Shown: positions 17,632-25,553 of the stretch, piece after piece | Numbering within the stretch: position 1 is the first letter of the stretch | Layout: every line of letters begins with the position of its first letter | Source of the DNA: Stramentimicrobium sp964433555 | GTDB lineage: Bacteria; Atribacterota; Phoenicimicrobiia; Phoenicimicrobiales; Stramentimicrobiaceae | Length of the DNA stretch: 27,187 nt | Direction: 5' to 3' | Assembly: GCA_964433555.1 (NCBI GenBank) | Contig: CAYSRG010000027.1 | Coordinates: forward strand, 1 to 27,187 | Made by a program: the position numbers and the translations under genes | The notes under the pieces: model-generated | The model's database searches: none | What the model was told of the DNA's origin: nothing | What the model saw: the letters and a program-made list of their open reading frames with translations, nothing else

Positions 17632-17664
17632 GGGAGTGTACTATTCAGATCACACTCCCTTTTT
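17632..17664 (+). terminator. Intrinsic terminator after trkH
   Basis: GGGAGTGT (17632-17639) pairs with ACACTCCC (17652-17659) across a 12-nt loop, followed by TTTTT. The stem matches the terminator at 13681 while the loop differs. Confidence 0.88.
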
Positions 17665-17807
17665 ATATTGCTCACAATAATACAAGATCTCACAGATGCT
17701 TTGTTCTATATTATTTTTAGCTATCAATGCTATATCTTTCCTGAAGCGGCAGTATAAATGTACCAGGATTATATATAAAACATAGTTAAAAGGCTGTAAG
17801 GGCATGG

Positions 17808-18905
17808 TTGGAGTCTTTACTTTTGTCTGGGCTTTTTACCGGGTCCGGCAATATTTTGAAGCATATTTGCAGTTTAATAGAACAATATATACAATACGGA
17901 TATAGTCTTATCCCGGTTGATGAAGAGAAAAAACCGCATATCTACTGGAAAAGATACCAGTACAGAAAAGCACCGAGAAGCGACGTCTTTAGCTGGCTTA
18001 ACGAATTCCGTCCTTATAATATCGGGATAGTAACCGGAAATATCAGCAGACTGGCTGTTGTTGATGTTGATGATATTTCTTTATTGCCCGGTCTTGAAAA
18101 AAGAATACCGGAATTAACTGCAACAACAAGGGTAAGAACAAACCGGGGATATCATTATTACTTCAGCTTAAACAATACAACTGTAAAAAGCACCGGTGCG
18201 CTCTTTGGGAAAAGACTTGAATTGAAGAGCAACGGCAATTACATTGTTGCTCCTCCTTCTGTAATCAATAATCACCGTTACACTTATGAAGTTCCTCTTG
18301 ATAATATACTTCCTATACCTGAAATACTTACCATAAATAATAAAGGCAACTCCGAATTTGCAGAAAAGAATATAATAGATAAAATACCAAAATACCACGG
18401 GCATAAAATGGATTGTATCAGGCAGATATTAAAAAGAAATTTAAAGGAAGGAGAGAGGGACAACGGCTTGTTTGTCCTCTATAATCTCCTTCTCCAGAAT
18501 AAAAACTCTACAGAATATTCCAGGAAGATCATAGAGAAGAAAAACAATTCCCTGGCTGTTCCCTTAACTGGCAAGGATCTGAAAAAGATTTACCGCAGGA
18601 CCTATCATTACGGCTGCAGCGGTATCAGGAAGAAGCTTCCTTTTGTCAGGTGTGAGAATTGTACTTACCGTTTCAGAAGAGGACAACTGGGAAGCAGAAA
18701 TATCCTGGTCAAGAGCTTAAGGGTATTGCCGGAATTAAGCAATACACAGCGTGGAATTGCCTGCCTGTTGGGAACTGTTTTTGACGGGGAATATCCCTCA
18801 ATATACAAAATTGCAAAAACAGCAAAAATGAACTCGGCTACAGTTAAAAGAGCAATCAATGTATTAAAAGAGAAGCATATTATTGATGAGTCTCTTTATA
18901 ATTGA
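17808..18905 (+). CDS. Bifunctional primase-polymerase (prim-pol) protein
   Basis: This is an archaeo-eukaryotic-type primase-polymerase as found in plasmids, phages and integrated elements. The N-terminal prim-pol domain (about residues 20-165) shows GYSLIPVDEEKKPHIYWKRYQ, metal-binding acids in VVDVDD (near 86-88), RTNRGYHYYF and LELKSNGNYIVAPPSV. A PriCT-like middle (about 195-260), a Cys pair CENC and a C-terminal winged-helix-like stretch (SIYKIAKTAKMNSATVKRAINVL) follow. The initiation codon is uncertain: TTG 17808 gives 365 residues, but the domain could start at a later TTG near 17856. No clear ribosome-binding site helps. It is the replication partner of the disrupted initiator upstream, from which it is now separated by the potassium cassette. 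Confidence 0.8.
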   Translation: MESLLLSGLFTGSGNILKHICSLIEQYIQYGYSLIPVDEEKKPHIYWKRYQYRKAPRSDVFSWLNEFRPYNIGIVTGNISRLAVVDVDDISLLPGLEKRIPELTATTRVRTNRGYHYYFSLNNTTVKSTGALFGKRLELKSNGNYIVAPPSVINNHRYTYEVPLDNILPIPEILTINNKGNSEFAEKNIIDKIPKYHGHKMDCIRQILKRNLKEGERDNGLFVLYNLLLQNKNSTEYSRKIIEKKNNSLAVPLTGKDLKKIYRRTYHYGCSGIRKKLPFVRCENCTYRFRRGQLGSRNILVKSLRVLPELSNTQRGIACLLGTVFDGEYPSIYKIAKTAKMNSATVKRAINVLKEKHIIDESLYN

Positions 18906-19255
18906 CAGATACAAAAAACCGTTCACTTTTTAATGGTCAAATTCTATATTTTTCAACGATTTCCGAAGGAAAAAGGCGACTACTATACTGTATTAGTATT
19001 GGTAATTTAAGTGTTTAATTTCCTCTTTTCTTTGCCTTCAACCTCTCTGTCTGAAACGCCTTCTTTCCCGGTAACCCTCTTTTGCATTTGAGGCGATACA
19101 GGAAACAAAAAAAGGACAGCCGGGAAACAGAAAAGAAACTTTTTACCCTCTCTTTTTTTGCCTGAAAAAAAGATATAAGCGGCTTGTCTGTGGAACCGGC
19201 TGCCCTCATATTTATAATAGCATAAATTATTGTTTGTGGCATTAACAATAGACCA
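18906..19255. other. Intergenic stretch without a convincing gene
   Basis: I see no coding frame with family features here. A Lys/Arg/Phe-rich minus-strand frame (19015-19296) overlaps the end of the next gene and has no recognisable domain. A spaced 8-bp inverted repeat TTTCCCGG/CCGGGAAA lies near 19064-19127. Confidence 0.5.
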
Positions 19256-19681
19256 TTATATTTTAAGTTCCCCTTTTTTGTATAAATAATTACCATTACC
19301 GGTGGTGATGTATCCTATCAATGAAAACCTTTTTAAAGTATAGTTAATAGCTGATTCATCATTATGATCAATGGCTATAGTGAGTTCTTTGAGATTATCT
19401 TCTAGTATGCCAAAATAATTTTTAGGGATACTATAAAAGCTATCTTTGTTACTAATAATGTTATTAAAAAAAGAATTTATGTTTGAATAAGAAGACAGTA
19501 AAACAGAATGAATAAAAATAAGCATTTCATCATAGTCAATATTTAGTACTCTTGATACCATAGCGTATGTTGCACTAAAATAATATAACTTTTCTTTATA
19601 ATCTTTTGCATTGCTCATCATCTCTAATACTTTCATAAATTCCTTGACAATTAATCCTCTGCTGCTATTTGATATTTTCAA
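19256..19681 (-). CDS. Unknown protein, third gene of a toxin-antitoxin-like operon
   Basis: I do not recognise this 141-residue protein. It is predicted mostly helical (KEFMKVLEMMSNAKDYKEKLYYFSATYAMVSRVL), with no membrane segment or catalytic motif I can name, and ends in a possible beta hairpin (GYITTGNGNYLYKKGEL). It starts with TTG 19681, with a good GGAGG about 7 nt upstream. It lies 24 nt after the zinc-ribbon/HTH gene, so it is in the same transcript. An accessory or antitoxin-stabilising role is possible but unproven. Confidence 0.7.
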   Translation of the reverse strand: MKISNSSRGLIVKEFMKVLEMMSNAKDYKEKLYYFSATYAMVSRVLNIDYDEMLIFIHSVLLSSYSNINSFFNNIISNKDSFYSIPKNYFGILEDNLKELTIAIDHNDESAINYTLKRFSLIGYITTGNGNYLYKKGELKI

Positions 19682-19705
19682 AATATACCTCCTGTGTTTG
19701 TTTTT

Positions 19706-20347
19706 TTATATTTTTTCTTGGCTAGATAAACACATACTTATTACTTCTTCAGTATCTTTTTCAAAATCCTCTTGAGTGATATGCATATGTTCAAAGCTAT
19801 TTGTAGTCATTAAAGAATTAGGAAAATTAGCAATATTAAGATCTGTTCCTTCTCCTTCTTGGGTATTTAAGTAGGTCTTTGTATTTATTGTTTTTTGCAA
19901 TAAACGCATTGAATTTTCAACCATTATATTCTCTGCTTTTTGAGGATCATACTTGTTTTCTGCTACATCTAAGAGCCATGGAAACAAACGAATAAAACGC
20001 AATAAGACAATTCCTGCAGCAGAAGTCTTGGTTATCTTGTTTTTCCATTTAGCAAGAGTTCGAAAAGGAATTTCTAATGCCCTTTCGATTGAGGTCAAAC
20101 TTCTTTTATTTTCAATAAAATGCTTTAGAATATTTTCAACACTTCTTTGTTTTAGTTCCTTAATTTTTTCTTCTATTATTTCATCATTCTGGTTGAAAAA
20201 ATCTCCTTTAGAATCACATGTTTTACAAACATTTTCAATTATCTCAAAATTTATTTCACCTGCAAAAGGTTCTTTAATATTGATTGTTTTTTTTGTTTCA
20301 TAAATATTTTCAGAACCACATGCTGGGCATATTTTTGTATTATTCAT
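19706..20347 (-). CDS. Zinc-ribbon plus helix-turn-helix protein, MqsA-like antitoxin candidate
   Basis: The 213-residue protein begins with a four-Cys zinc ribbon (C7-x2-C10 and C41-x2-C44) in the layout of YgiT/MqsA antitoxins. A helix-turn-helix follows (about residues 83-107; SLTSIERALEIPFRTLAKWKNK), then a helical stretch AAGIVLLRFIRLFPWLLDVAENKYD that resembles the region after the HTH in related antitoxins. A longer C-terminal extension (about 135-213) is not found in classical 131-residue MqsA. GGAGG precedes ATG 20347. It lies about 50 nt after a frame resembling MqsR, the gene order of mqsRA. A DNA-binding autorepressor is likely; being an antitoxin is inference. Confidence 0.7.
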   Translation of the reverse strand: MNNTKICPACGSENIYETKKTINIKEPFAGEINFEIIENVCKTCDSKGDFFNQNDEIIEEKIKELKQRSVENILKHFIENKRSLTSIERALEIPFRTLAKWKNKITKTSAAGIVLLRFIRLFPWLLDVAENKYDPQKAENIMVENSMRLLQKTINTKTYLNTQEGEGTDLNIANFPNSLMTTNSFEHMHITQEDFEKDTEEVISMCLSSQEKI

Positions 20348-20399
20348 AACAATTTACCTCCAGGTTATTTATAGTAGCAGTTTAAAGGATATTAGCGAT

Positions 20400-20762
20400 T
20401 TATTTATATTCCATGTTTTTAGATAAGTGAAAAGATTTAATGTTCCATTTATTTGATTTTTTATTGTAGAAAAAGGCAATATAACCTTTTTTGTTTCCGG
20501 ATTCAAATTCATAGGAATCAACCATTACGGGATTTTTCTTGTCTGGATTATTTTTCCAAAGACCAGTATTATAGTGAATTTTATTTTCCAATCCGTTGTT
20601 TTGGATAAAAGATAGAATTTGTTCTGTTGTCCGTAGATTGAAAAACATATCTGCAAATTTGTATGCATCAGTAGATATAAAGATATTATTTTTATTTTTA
20701 CAAGCTTTTTTAAAATCTGAAAATTTATAACTAGGATTCTTATTTTATTTTTTATAATACAC
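20400..20762 (-). pseudogene. MqsR-like toxin reading frame interrupted by a stop at codon 6
   Basis: A GTG start at 20762-20760 has AGGA 7 nt upstream but reads five codons and then TAA (20745-20747). The same frame then stays open for 115 codons to 20400, reading NPSYKFSDFKKACKNKNN, IFISTDAYKFADMFFNLRTTEQILSFIQ and, near the end, KKGYIAFFYNKKSNKWNIKSFH. This follows the MqsR plan: N-terminal LSxVKKL-like helix, TxxA helix, then a C-terminal strand pair ending in SFK. Only an internal ATG at 20648 would give a product (82 residues) without the first helix. It is either a nonsense-inactivated toxin or a gene using a non-standard start. The family match is by eye. Confidence 0.55.
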
Positions 20763-20787
20763 TATATTTTCCTAAATATCAATATTT

Positions 20788-20806
20788 TTTATACTTAAAG
20801 TATAAA
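20788..20806. promoter_or_regulatory. Palindrome in front of the toxin-antitoxin-like operon
   Basis: TTTATACTT and AAGTATAAA are perfect 9-bp arms around a single base, located about 26 nt before the GTG at 20762. Its place over the likely promoter suits autoregulation by the HTH protein. The sequence is very AT-rich, so chance is possible. Confidence 0.45.
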
Positions 20807-21321
20807 CATACTGATTTTTTATTTATTTTTTCTTAAAACAATTAATTAAAATTATACAAAACAGCATTGTATAAAAGCAAATAAATAGATGATGTTGTTT
20901 GGACAAATTTTATCCGAAACTCTACCTGGAATAACTGATGGCATATCGTTACCGATAAAATTTCAAGAATGGGATTTTCCGATTTTTGCCCTTCATCCGT
21001 AATCGGAATACGATTCATAAGAAACTCTTATAGTATAATTGAAAGTATATCGTCACCTATGAATCAGCCTTTCGTAACAAGAGTCTGATTTAAACGATAA
21101 CTGCCCACCCAACGACGGCACTTAAGAAAAATATTATTACATAACAAACATTATCTCACCCAGTTCAGGGCAGACGATAATGTGGTGTTATGTAAACTAT
21201 ATTTTATGCCGTGCTGTTTAAGACACACCTCGTTATTCACTCGGTGCGGCACCACGGCATGCGTGCCTTTTCTCTCCGTTGCACGTCAACTGGGACTTAT
21301 TCCCGTTAAATACAATCCCTA
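20807..21321. other. Non-coding stretch with long inverted repeats
   Basis: No gene is supported here. Two strong stems can be seen. TTACATAACAAACATTATC (21137-21155) pairs with 21176-21195 over 18 bp with one bulge or mismatch. ATGCCGTG (21206-21213) pairs perfectly with CACGGCAT (21253-21260). The base composition between 21060 and 21320 is more GC-rich than its surroundings. It runs directly into the first copy of the structured repeat. It may be a structured RNA or the end of a mobile element. Confidence 0.4.
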
Positions 21322-21801
21322 TTCTGCTCTTTCGTCGTTTCACCTGCCTGCTCCCGAATAAATCATTCCAGAGCAGGCTTTTGTCTTTCCTGCTCAATCG
21401 TCTTTTTACCGTGCGCATCTCTATCAACTTGCCGTGCTAAGGATACAGGATAGAATATCCGTGCAGGGCAGTTTCAGGACATGCTGGGGATAGATGAGGG
21501 TATTAAAAGAAGAAAAGAAAAAAGAAGAGGAAATACACCCGCCGGATCATAAAAAGCCATGACCGGCGGGAGAATTGCCGGAAGAAAGAGCATTGCTTTT
21601 TTCAAAACAGGAAACTTCCCCTGACTTGAAAAAAGAAATGCTTTATTAAGAAATAAATACATAAAGAGCATAACTTCAGAAAAATTTTCCGGAAGCAAAT
21701 CACTTTCCGGAGTATTTTGCCTGAAGATATGCAATTAAAGTAAAGGATGTCCATAATTTATGGCAAGAGGAAAAACTGCTTCCCCCTTGCCATAAATTAT
21801 G
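21322..21801 (+). repeat. Structured direct repeat, copy 1 (about 480 bp)
   Basis: This stretch recurs at 24461-24936 in the same orientation. The central part (about 21411-21640) is nearly identical; the ends are more diverged. Four hairpins lie in order: GCCTGCTC/GAGCAGGC (21346-21353, 21371-21378), CCCGCCGG/CCGGCGGG (21538-21545, 21563-21570), CTTTTTTCAA/TTGAAAAAAG (21596-21605, 21626-21635) and a 16-bp stem CATAATTTATGGCAAG with its complement (21752-21767, 21786-21801). Open frames crossing it are broken differently in the two copies, so it looks non-coding. No terminal U-run follows the last stem, so it is not a simple terminator. Confidence 0.85.
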
Positions 21802-21949
21802 CTTTCCGGTTAATAGATACTATGGCATGTAGTGTTTTTGTAGGATTAACAAAAATAGGTTATGATAAATATAATAATCTAAAAATTATATACTAATGAA
21901 GAATGAGTTAAACTTTGAAATATACTTATATGTCTGCATAAAAATCACT

Positions 21950-22936
21950 GTGCAGGAGTATGCTAAAAGATTTAAACATGCAGCACTCAGAGAAGCCATA
22001 GCTTCCTTCCTACCGGAAGACGGATACAGTGCTTAATCTATTATCTTTCCTCTGGGCACTTTTACCAACAACCAGTCATCTATTCCCTATGGTGGCTCCA
22101 GGGCTCTAGCTATGCGGATGATGGAGCGTTATTTTTCTATAGGGGGAAATATCGAGACTTCCTGTGAAGCGGTAGATTTAGAGATCAAGCAAAAGGACGT
22201 AAAAAGGGCCATATGTCAGAACAAAAGATCTTTTGAAGGTGATTATTTTATTGCCGCCTGTGATGCCCACGTACTATACGACCGATTATTAAAGGGGAAA
22301 TATCCCGATCCGGAGTTTCAGAAAAGATTCAACAACCCTACAGACTATCCTCTGGCATCAAATATCTATGTTGGAATAGGCTATGAGGGGACTATGACAG
22401 ATATTCCCCGTACCCTGAGGTTTCCGGTAAAATCCGTCGATATCAAGCAGAACAATGAGCCGATAGAATATCTCCAGATGACTCATTATGCTTATGAGCC
22501 AAGCTTTGCTCCTAAAGGATATACAGTGGTAACATTTGCCGTTAATCAGTTCCAACCGGGAATAGATACCTGGGATACTCTGGCAAAAAACAGGGAGGCT
22601 TACAATCTGGAAAAAACCCGTATTGGTGAAGAAATTCTTAAGGCAATGGAAAAAAGATTCCCTCATATGAAAGGCAAGCTCAAAGTACTGGATGTAGCGA
22701 CTCCCAAAACATATGAACACTATTGTAATGCTTATCGCGGTGCTTTCATGGGCTTTTGGCCAACCATTCGCGGAAAGATGATGGCCCATAACGGACGTAT
22801 CAAAGGGTTAAATAATATTTTCTTAAGCGGCCAGTGGTTACAACCACCGAGTGGACTTCCCGTTGCATTGATTACCGGGAAAGATACCATCATGAGACTT
22901 TGCAAACAAGGAAAGAAACCATTTAAGGGAGTATGA
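21950..22936 (+). pseudogene. Carotenoid (phytoene) desaturase-like FAD oxidoreductase, truncated and with a stop
   Basis: From 21950 the frame reads VQEYAKRFKHAALREAIASF, LPEDGYSA, then TAA (22034-22036). It continues in the same frame with IIFPLGTFTNNQSSIPYGGSRALAMRMMERYFSIGG to the stop at 22936, so a single in-frame nonsense codon splits it. The middle and C-terminal parts fit the CrtI/amine-oxidase family: PYGGSRALAMRM, EGDYFIAACDA, and the C-terminal FAD motif IFLSGQWLQPPSGLPVALITGKD. The N-terminal dinucleotide-binding motif GxGxxG is missing; upstream is the structured repeat. About half the usual 490-500 residues remain. An internal ATG at 22112 could give 274 residues, but without the FAD-binding fold. 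Confidence 0.8.
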
Positions 22937-23072
22937 AGAGAAAAAAATTGGAAGTAAGATTGTACTCTAAAACTTAATTTGTCCAACAAATAAGATCCTA
23001 TTAAATATCCGACTTTTTGAGTGATTCAGTGATGTATGCTAAAATAATAAAAACATTTTTGAGGGGGATTTT

Positions 23073-24104
23073 ATGAAGAAGAAAAGTTGGATTATCTTGT
23101 TGTTTCTGTTTATTATAGCCTTGTTTATAAATGTTTCTATGGCAAATGATAATGATATCGAAGGATCTCAGGACCATCCTCTGATTTCCCGTTTTGCCGG
23201 CTCGAAAATCCTGTTTTACCATCAGGTGCAATATGATGAATATTACCTTGTTTTAGGTCCTGTGGAATGGGAACGGGATGCAGATCAAAATTTGGTTTCT
23301 ACTATTACCGATGGCAAATGGTTGGAAGGAAAAGTAACCCGCATCCAGTACGAAGCCCCGGAAGGGCATTCTACTTTAGAAATTTTTCGGAGTTACGAAA
23401 ATGCGCTAAAGAATGCAGAATTTGAAATATTATTCTCCGGTTCCCGAGATGAATTAGGCCGGAGATTTGGCCTAGCGGTTTACAGTAAAGATATTTTTGA
23501 AGCTGGTTTAGCCGGTGGCTTTGCTGCCAGAGGTAGACTGTCCTATTATTTAGCAAGCCAGGAAGATCACCAAAGATATCTGGCAGTTAAGTTGTCAAGG
23601 CCAGAAGGAGATGTGTATGTCTCTGTTTTTACCAGCATAAGCCCTCAAAAACCGGAGCCAGCTATTCAGGTAGATGTAGTAGAGTTGCAACCCATGGAAG
23701 AGGATTTAGTTACTACTGACCTGCTTACAGCCAGTGAATTATTGAATGAGATTAGCAGGACTGGCAAAGCATTGGTTTATGGAATATATTTTGCAACAGG
23801 CAGTTACCAGATTGAAGCAGAATCAGAACCTACTTTAGAGGAAATTGCTCTCTTCTTAGAAGAGAACCCAGCTATTAACCTATATGTAACCGGCCATACA
23901 GATGATACTGGTGATTATGAATATAATGTGAATCTATCAAAACAAAGAGCCCAGGCAGTAGTTGATTGGTTAATTAGTAATTTTGGAATTTCCCCTGAAA
24001 GGCTTTATCCGGTTGGTGTGGGGCCGGTAGCTCCGGTAGCCAGCAATGAAACCGAAGCCGGAAGAACTCAGAACAGACGTGTGGAGTTAGTGAAGCGATT
24101 ATAA
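23073..24104 (+). CDS. OmpA-type peptidoglycan-binding envelope protein
   Basis: The 343-residue protein has an N-terminal signal peptide (KKKSWIILLFLFIIALFINVSMA) and an unrecognised central domain (about 30-225). The C-terminal OmpA domain (about 232-343) has FATGSYQIEAES, the diaminopimelate-binding GHTDDTGDYEYNVNLSKQRA, LYPVGVGP and the final GRTQNRRVEL. It should sit in the periplasm or outer membrane and anchor to peptidoglycan, which argues for a diderm cell. GAGGGGGA gives a good ribosome-binding site, and a terminator follows. The central domain looks like the DUF4892/OmpA group but I cannot confirm that. It is intact, while the neighbouring desaturase is decayed, and both lie between the two repeat copies. 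Confidence 0.87.
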   Translation: MKKKSWIILLFLFIIALFINVSMANDNDIEGSQDHPLISRFAGSKILFYHQVQYDEYYLVLGPVEWERDADQNLVSTITDGKWLEGKVTRIQYEAPEGHSTLEIFRSYENALKNAEFEILFSGSRDELGRRFGLAVYSKDIFEAGLAGGFAARGRLSYYLASQEDHQRYLAVKLSRPEGDVYVSVFTSISPQKPEPAIQVDVVELQPMEEDLVTTDLLTASELLNEISRTGKALVYGIYFATGSYQIEAESEPTLEEIALFLEENPAINLYVTGHTDDTGDYEYNVNLSKQRAQAVVDWLISNFGISPERLYPVGVGPVAPVASNETEAGRTQNRRVELVKRL

Positions 24105-24127
24105 ATTATCATGAAAAAATGGTATTT

Positions 24128-24169
24128 AAAAAATAGCCTGATCATTTAATTATGGTTGGGCTATTTTTT
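24128..24169 (+). terminator. Intrinsic terminator after the OmpA-like gene
   Basis: AAAAAATAGCC (24128-24138) pairs with GGCTATTTTTT (24159-24169), giving a stem that ends in a U-run, 24 nt after the stop codon. The following 290 bases up to the second repeat copy hold no gene I can support. Confidence 0.85.
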
Positions 24170-24460
24170 TAATTGTCCGTTTAACCCAAAATGCCTTACA
24201 ATAAACCTGCCAAGGTACGTTTATTTAGCGCATTTATTCCACGAGTCCAAAAATGGGAGACAGGCTTGTCCAACACAAGATGAGTCTAGAATATCTATCT
24301 ATTTAAAGACAGATTAGGATCTATCATTGAAAAATAAAGTTCAACTATAGAATCATCTGATCAACCAGGATAGTCAAATACCTTTCTTTATGCCAAAATA
24401 AGAATATATGGCTAAAAGAGTATTTGTGGCTAGAGTGGTTTGTCCAGGACAATAACCTGT

Positions 24461-24936
24461 TTCTGCTCTTTCGTCATTTCGCTTTCATGCTCTCAAATAA
24501 ATCATTTCAGAGCATGCCCTCGTTTTTTTGTTCTCAAGTGTCTTTTACCGTGCGCATCTCCATCAACTTGCCGTGCTAAGGATACAGGATAGAATATCCG
24601 TGCAGGGCAGTTTCAGGACATGCTGGGGATAGATGAGGGTATTAAAAGAAGAAAAGAAAAAAGAAGAGGAAATACACCCGCCGGATCATAAAAAGCCATG
24701 ACCGGCGGGAGAATTACCGGAAGAGAAAGAGCATTACTTTTTTCAAAACAGGAAATTTCACCTGACTTGAAAAAAGAAATGTTTAATAAGAAAGAAAAAA
24801 CACAAGAGCATAACTTCAGTAAAATCCTCCAAAGGAAAGACACCTTCCGGAGTATTTTGCCTGAAGATATGCAATTAAAGAATGTCCATAATTTATGGCA
24901 AGAGGAAAAATAGCTTCCCCCTTGCCATAAATTATG
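24461..24936 (+). repeat. Structured direct repeat, copy 2 (about 476 bp)
   Basis: This is the second copy of the element at 21322. It keeps the stems CCCGCCGG/CCGGCGGG (24677-24684, 24702-24709), CTTTTTTCAA/TTGAAAAAAG (24737-24746, 24767-24776) and CATAATTTATGGCAAG with its complement (24887-24902, 24921-24936). The first stem is CATGCTC/GAGCATG here where copy 1 has CCTGCTC/GAGCAGG, a paired change that keeps the helix. Loop sequences are partly conserved. A 71-codon frame opens across it (24698-24913), but the matching frame in copy 1 has several stops. Confidence 0.85.
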
Positions 24937-25058
24937 CTGTTGTTATGGGAAATAAAAAAATATTAATTATTCTTTGGAGAAACAATATATTTTATCTTTA
25001 ATTTCTTATTTGCAATCAAACCTTTCTTTTTCTATAATCAATTTAAAGTGCGAGGTGT

Positions 25059-25520
25059 GTGGTGGACAACATAAAAGTTGTAATAATGTATATTTTATCA
25101 ATTTTTATAGTATCTATCGTAGGATCTTTGTTTGGTTTTCTCCTCACTCTTTTACCCCCAATAAAATCGTTATTTAAAAAATCCAAGTCATTATTATATA
25201 TAACTGCCTTACCTGTAAATATTGCTTCAAATTTTTTTGCTGTTTTCTTAATTGTATCAATATGCAATAAATTAAATATTCAACCTACTTTATTGATGGT
25301 AATTATTCCGGGTATATTGTCTATACAGAATGGCAATTCAAGGATAAAAAGAGCAAAAGAAGGGGCATCTAACGTAAAAAGTATGTTAGATAATTCAGGA
25401 GAACCTGAATCGTATGATCAGAAATCTGATATTAAAACAGAATACATAAACCAGATAGGTGATATATTAGGGCTAATATTGGGTGTTTTGTATTTTTTGT
25501 ATAATGCTCCATTATATTGA
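25059..25520 (+). CDS. Small membrane protein of unknown function
   Basis: The protein has about 153 residues and three likely membrane segments: VVIMYILSIFIVSIVGSLFG, NIASNFFAVFLIVSICN, and the C-terminal ILGLILGVLYFLYNA. A polar, charged loop (about residues 90-130) lies between the second and third. No family is recognised. GTG 25062, one codon in from 25059, has the better spacing to GAGG. It lies 33 nt before the nuclease-like gene, so the two may form an operon. Confidence 0.65.
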   Translation: MVDNIKVVIMYILSIFIVSIVGSLFGFLLTLLPPIKSLFKKSKSLLYITALPVNIASNFFAVFLIVSICNKLNIQPTLLMVIIPGILSIQNGNSRIKRAKEGASNVKSMLDNSGEPESYDQKSDIKTEYINQIGDILGLILGVLYFLYNAPLY

Positions 25521-25553
25521 TGAAATGTATTAATTTTATTATGTTGGGTTAAT

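Noticed and set aside
19015..19296. 93-codon minus-strand frame
   Set aside because: Overlaps the end of a better-supported gene, lacks a good ribosome-binding site and has low-complexity Lys/Phe composition.
21233..21427. 64-codon basic minus-strand frame
   Set aside because: It runs through hairpin sequence, and the equivalent in copy 2 is broken by stops; no family features.
20895..22990. Inverted TTG(T)TTGGACAAATT near 20895 and its complement near 22978, as ends of a transposon around the desaturase remnant
   Set aside because: Only about 14 bp with one indel, AT-rich, and no target duplication or transposase inside; probably chance.
24698..24913. 71-codon plus-strand frame across repeat copy 2
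   Set aside because: The corresponding frame in copy 1 has several stops and the conserved features are hairpins, so it is unlikely to encode a protein.
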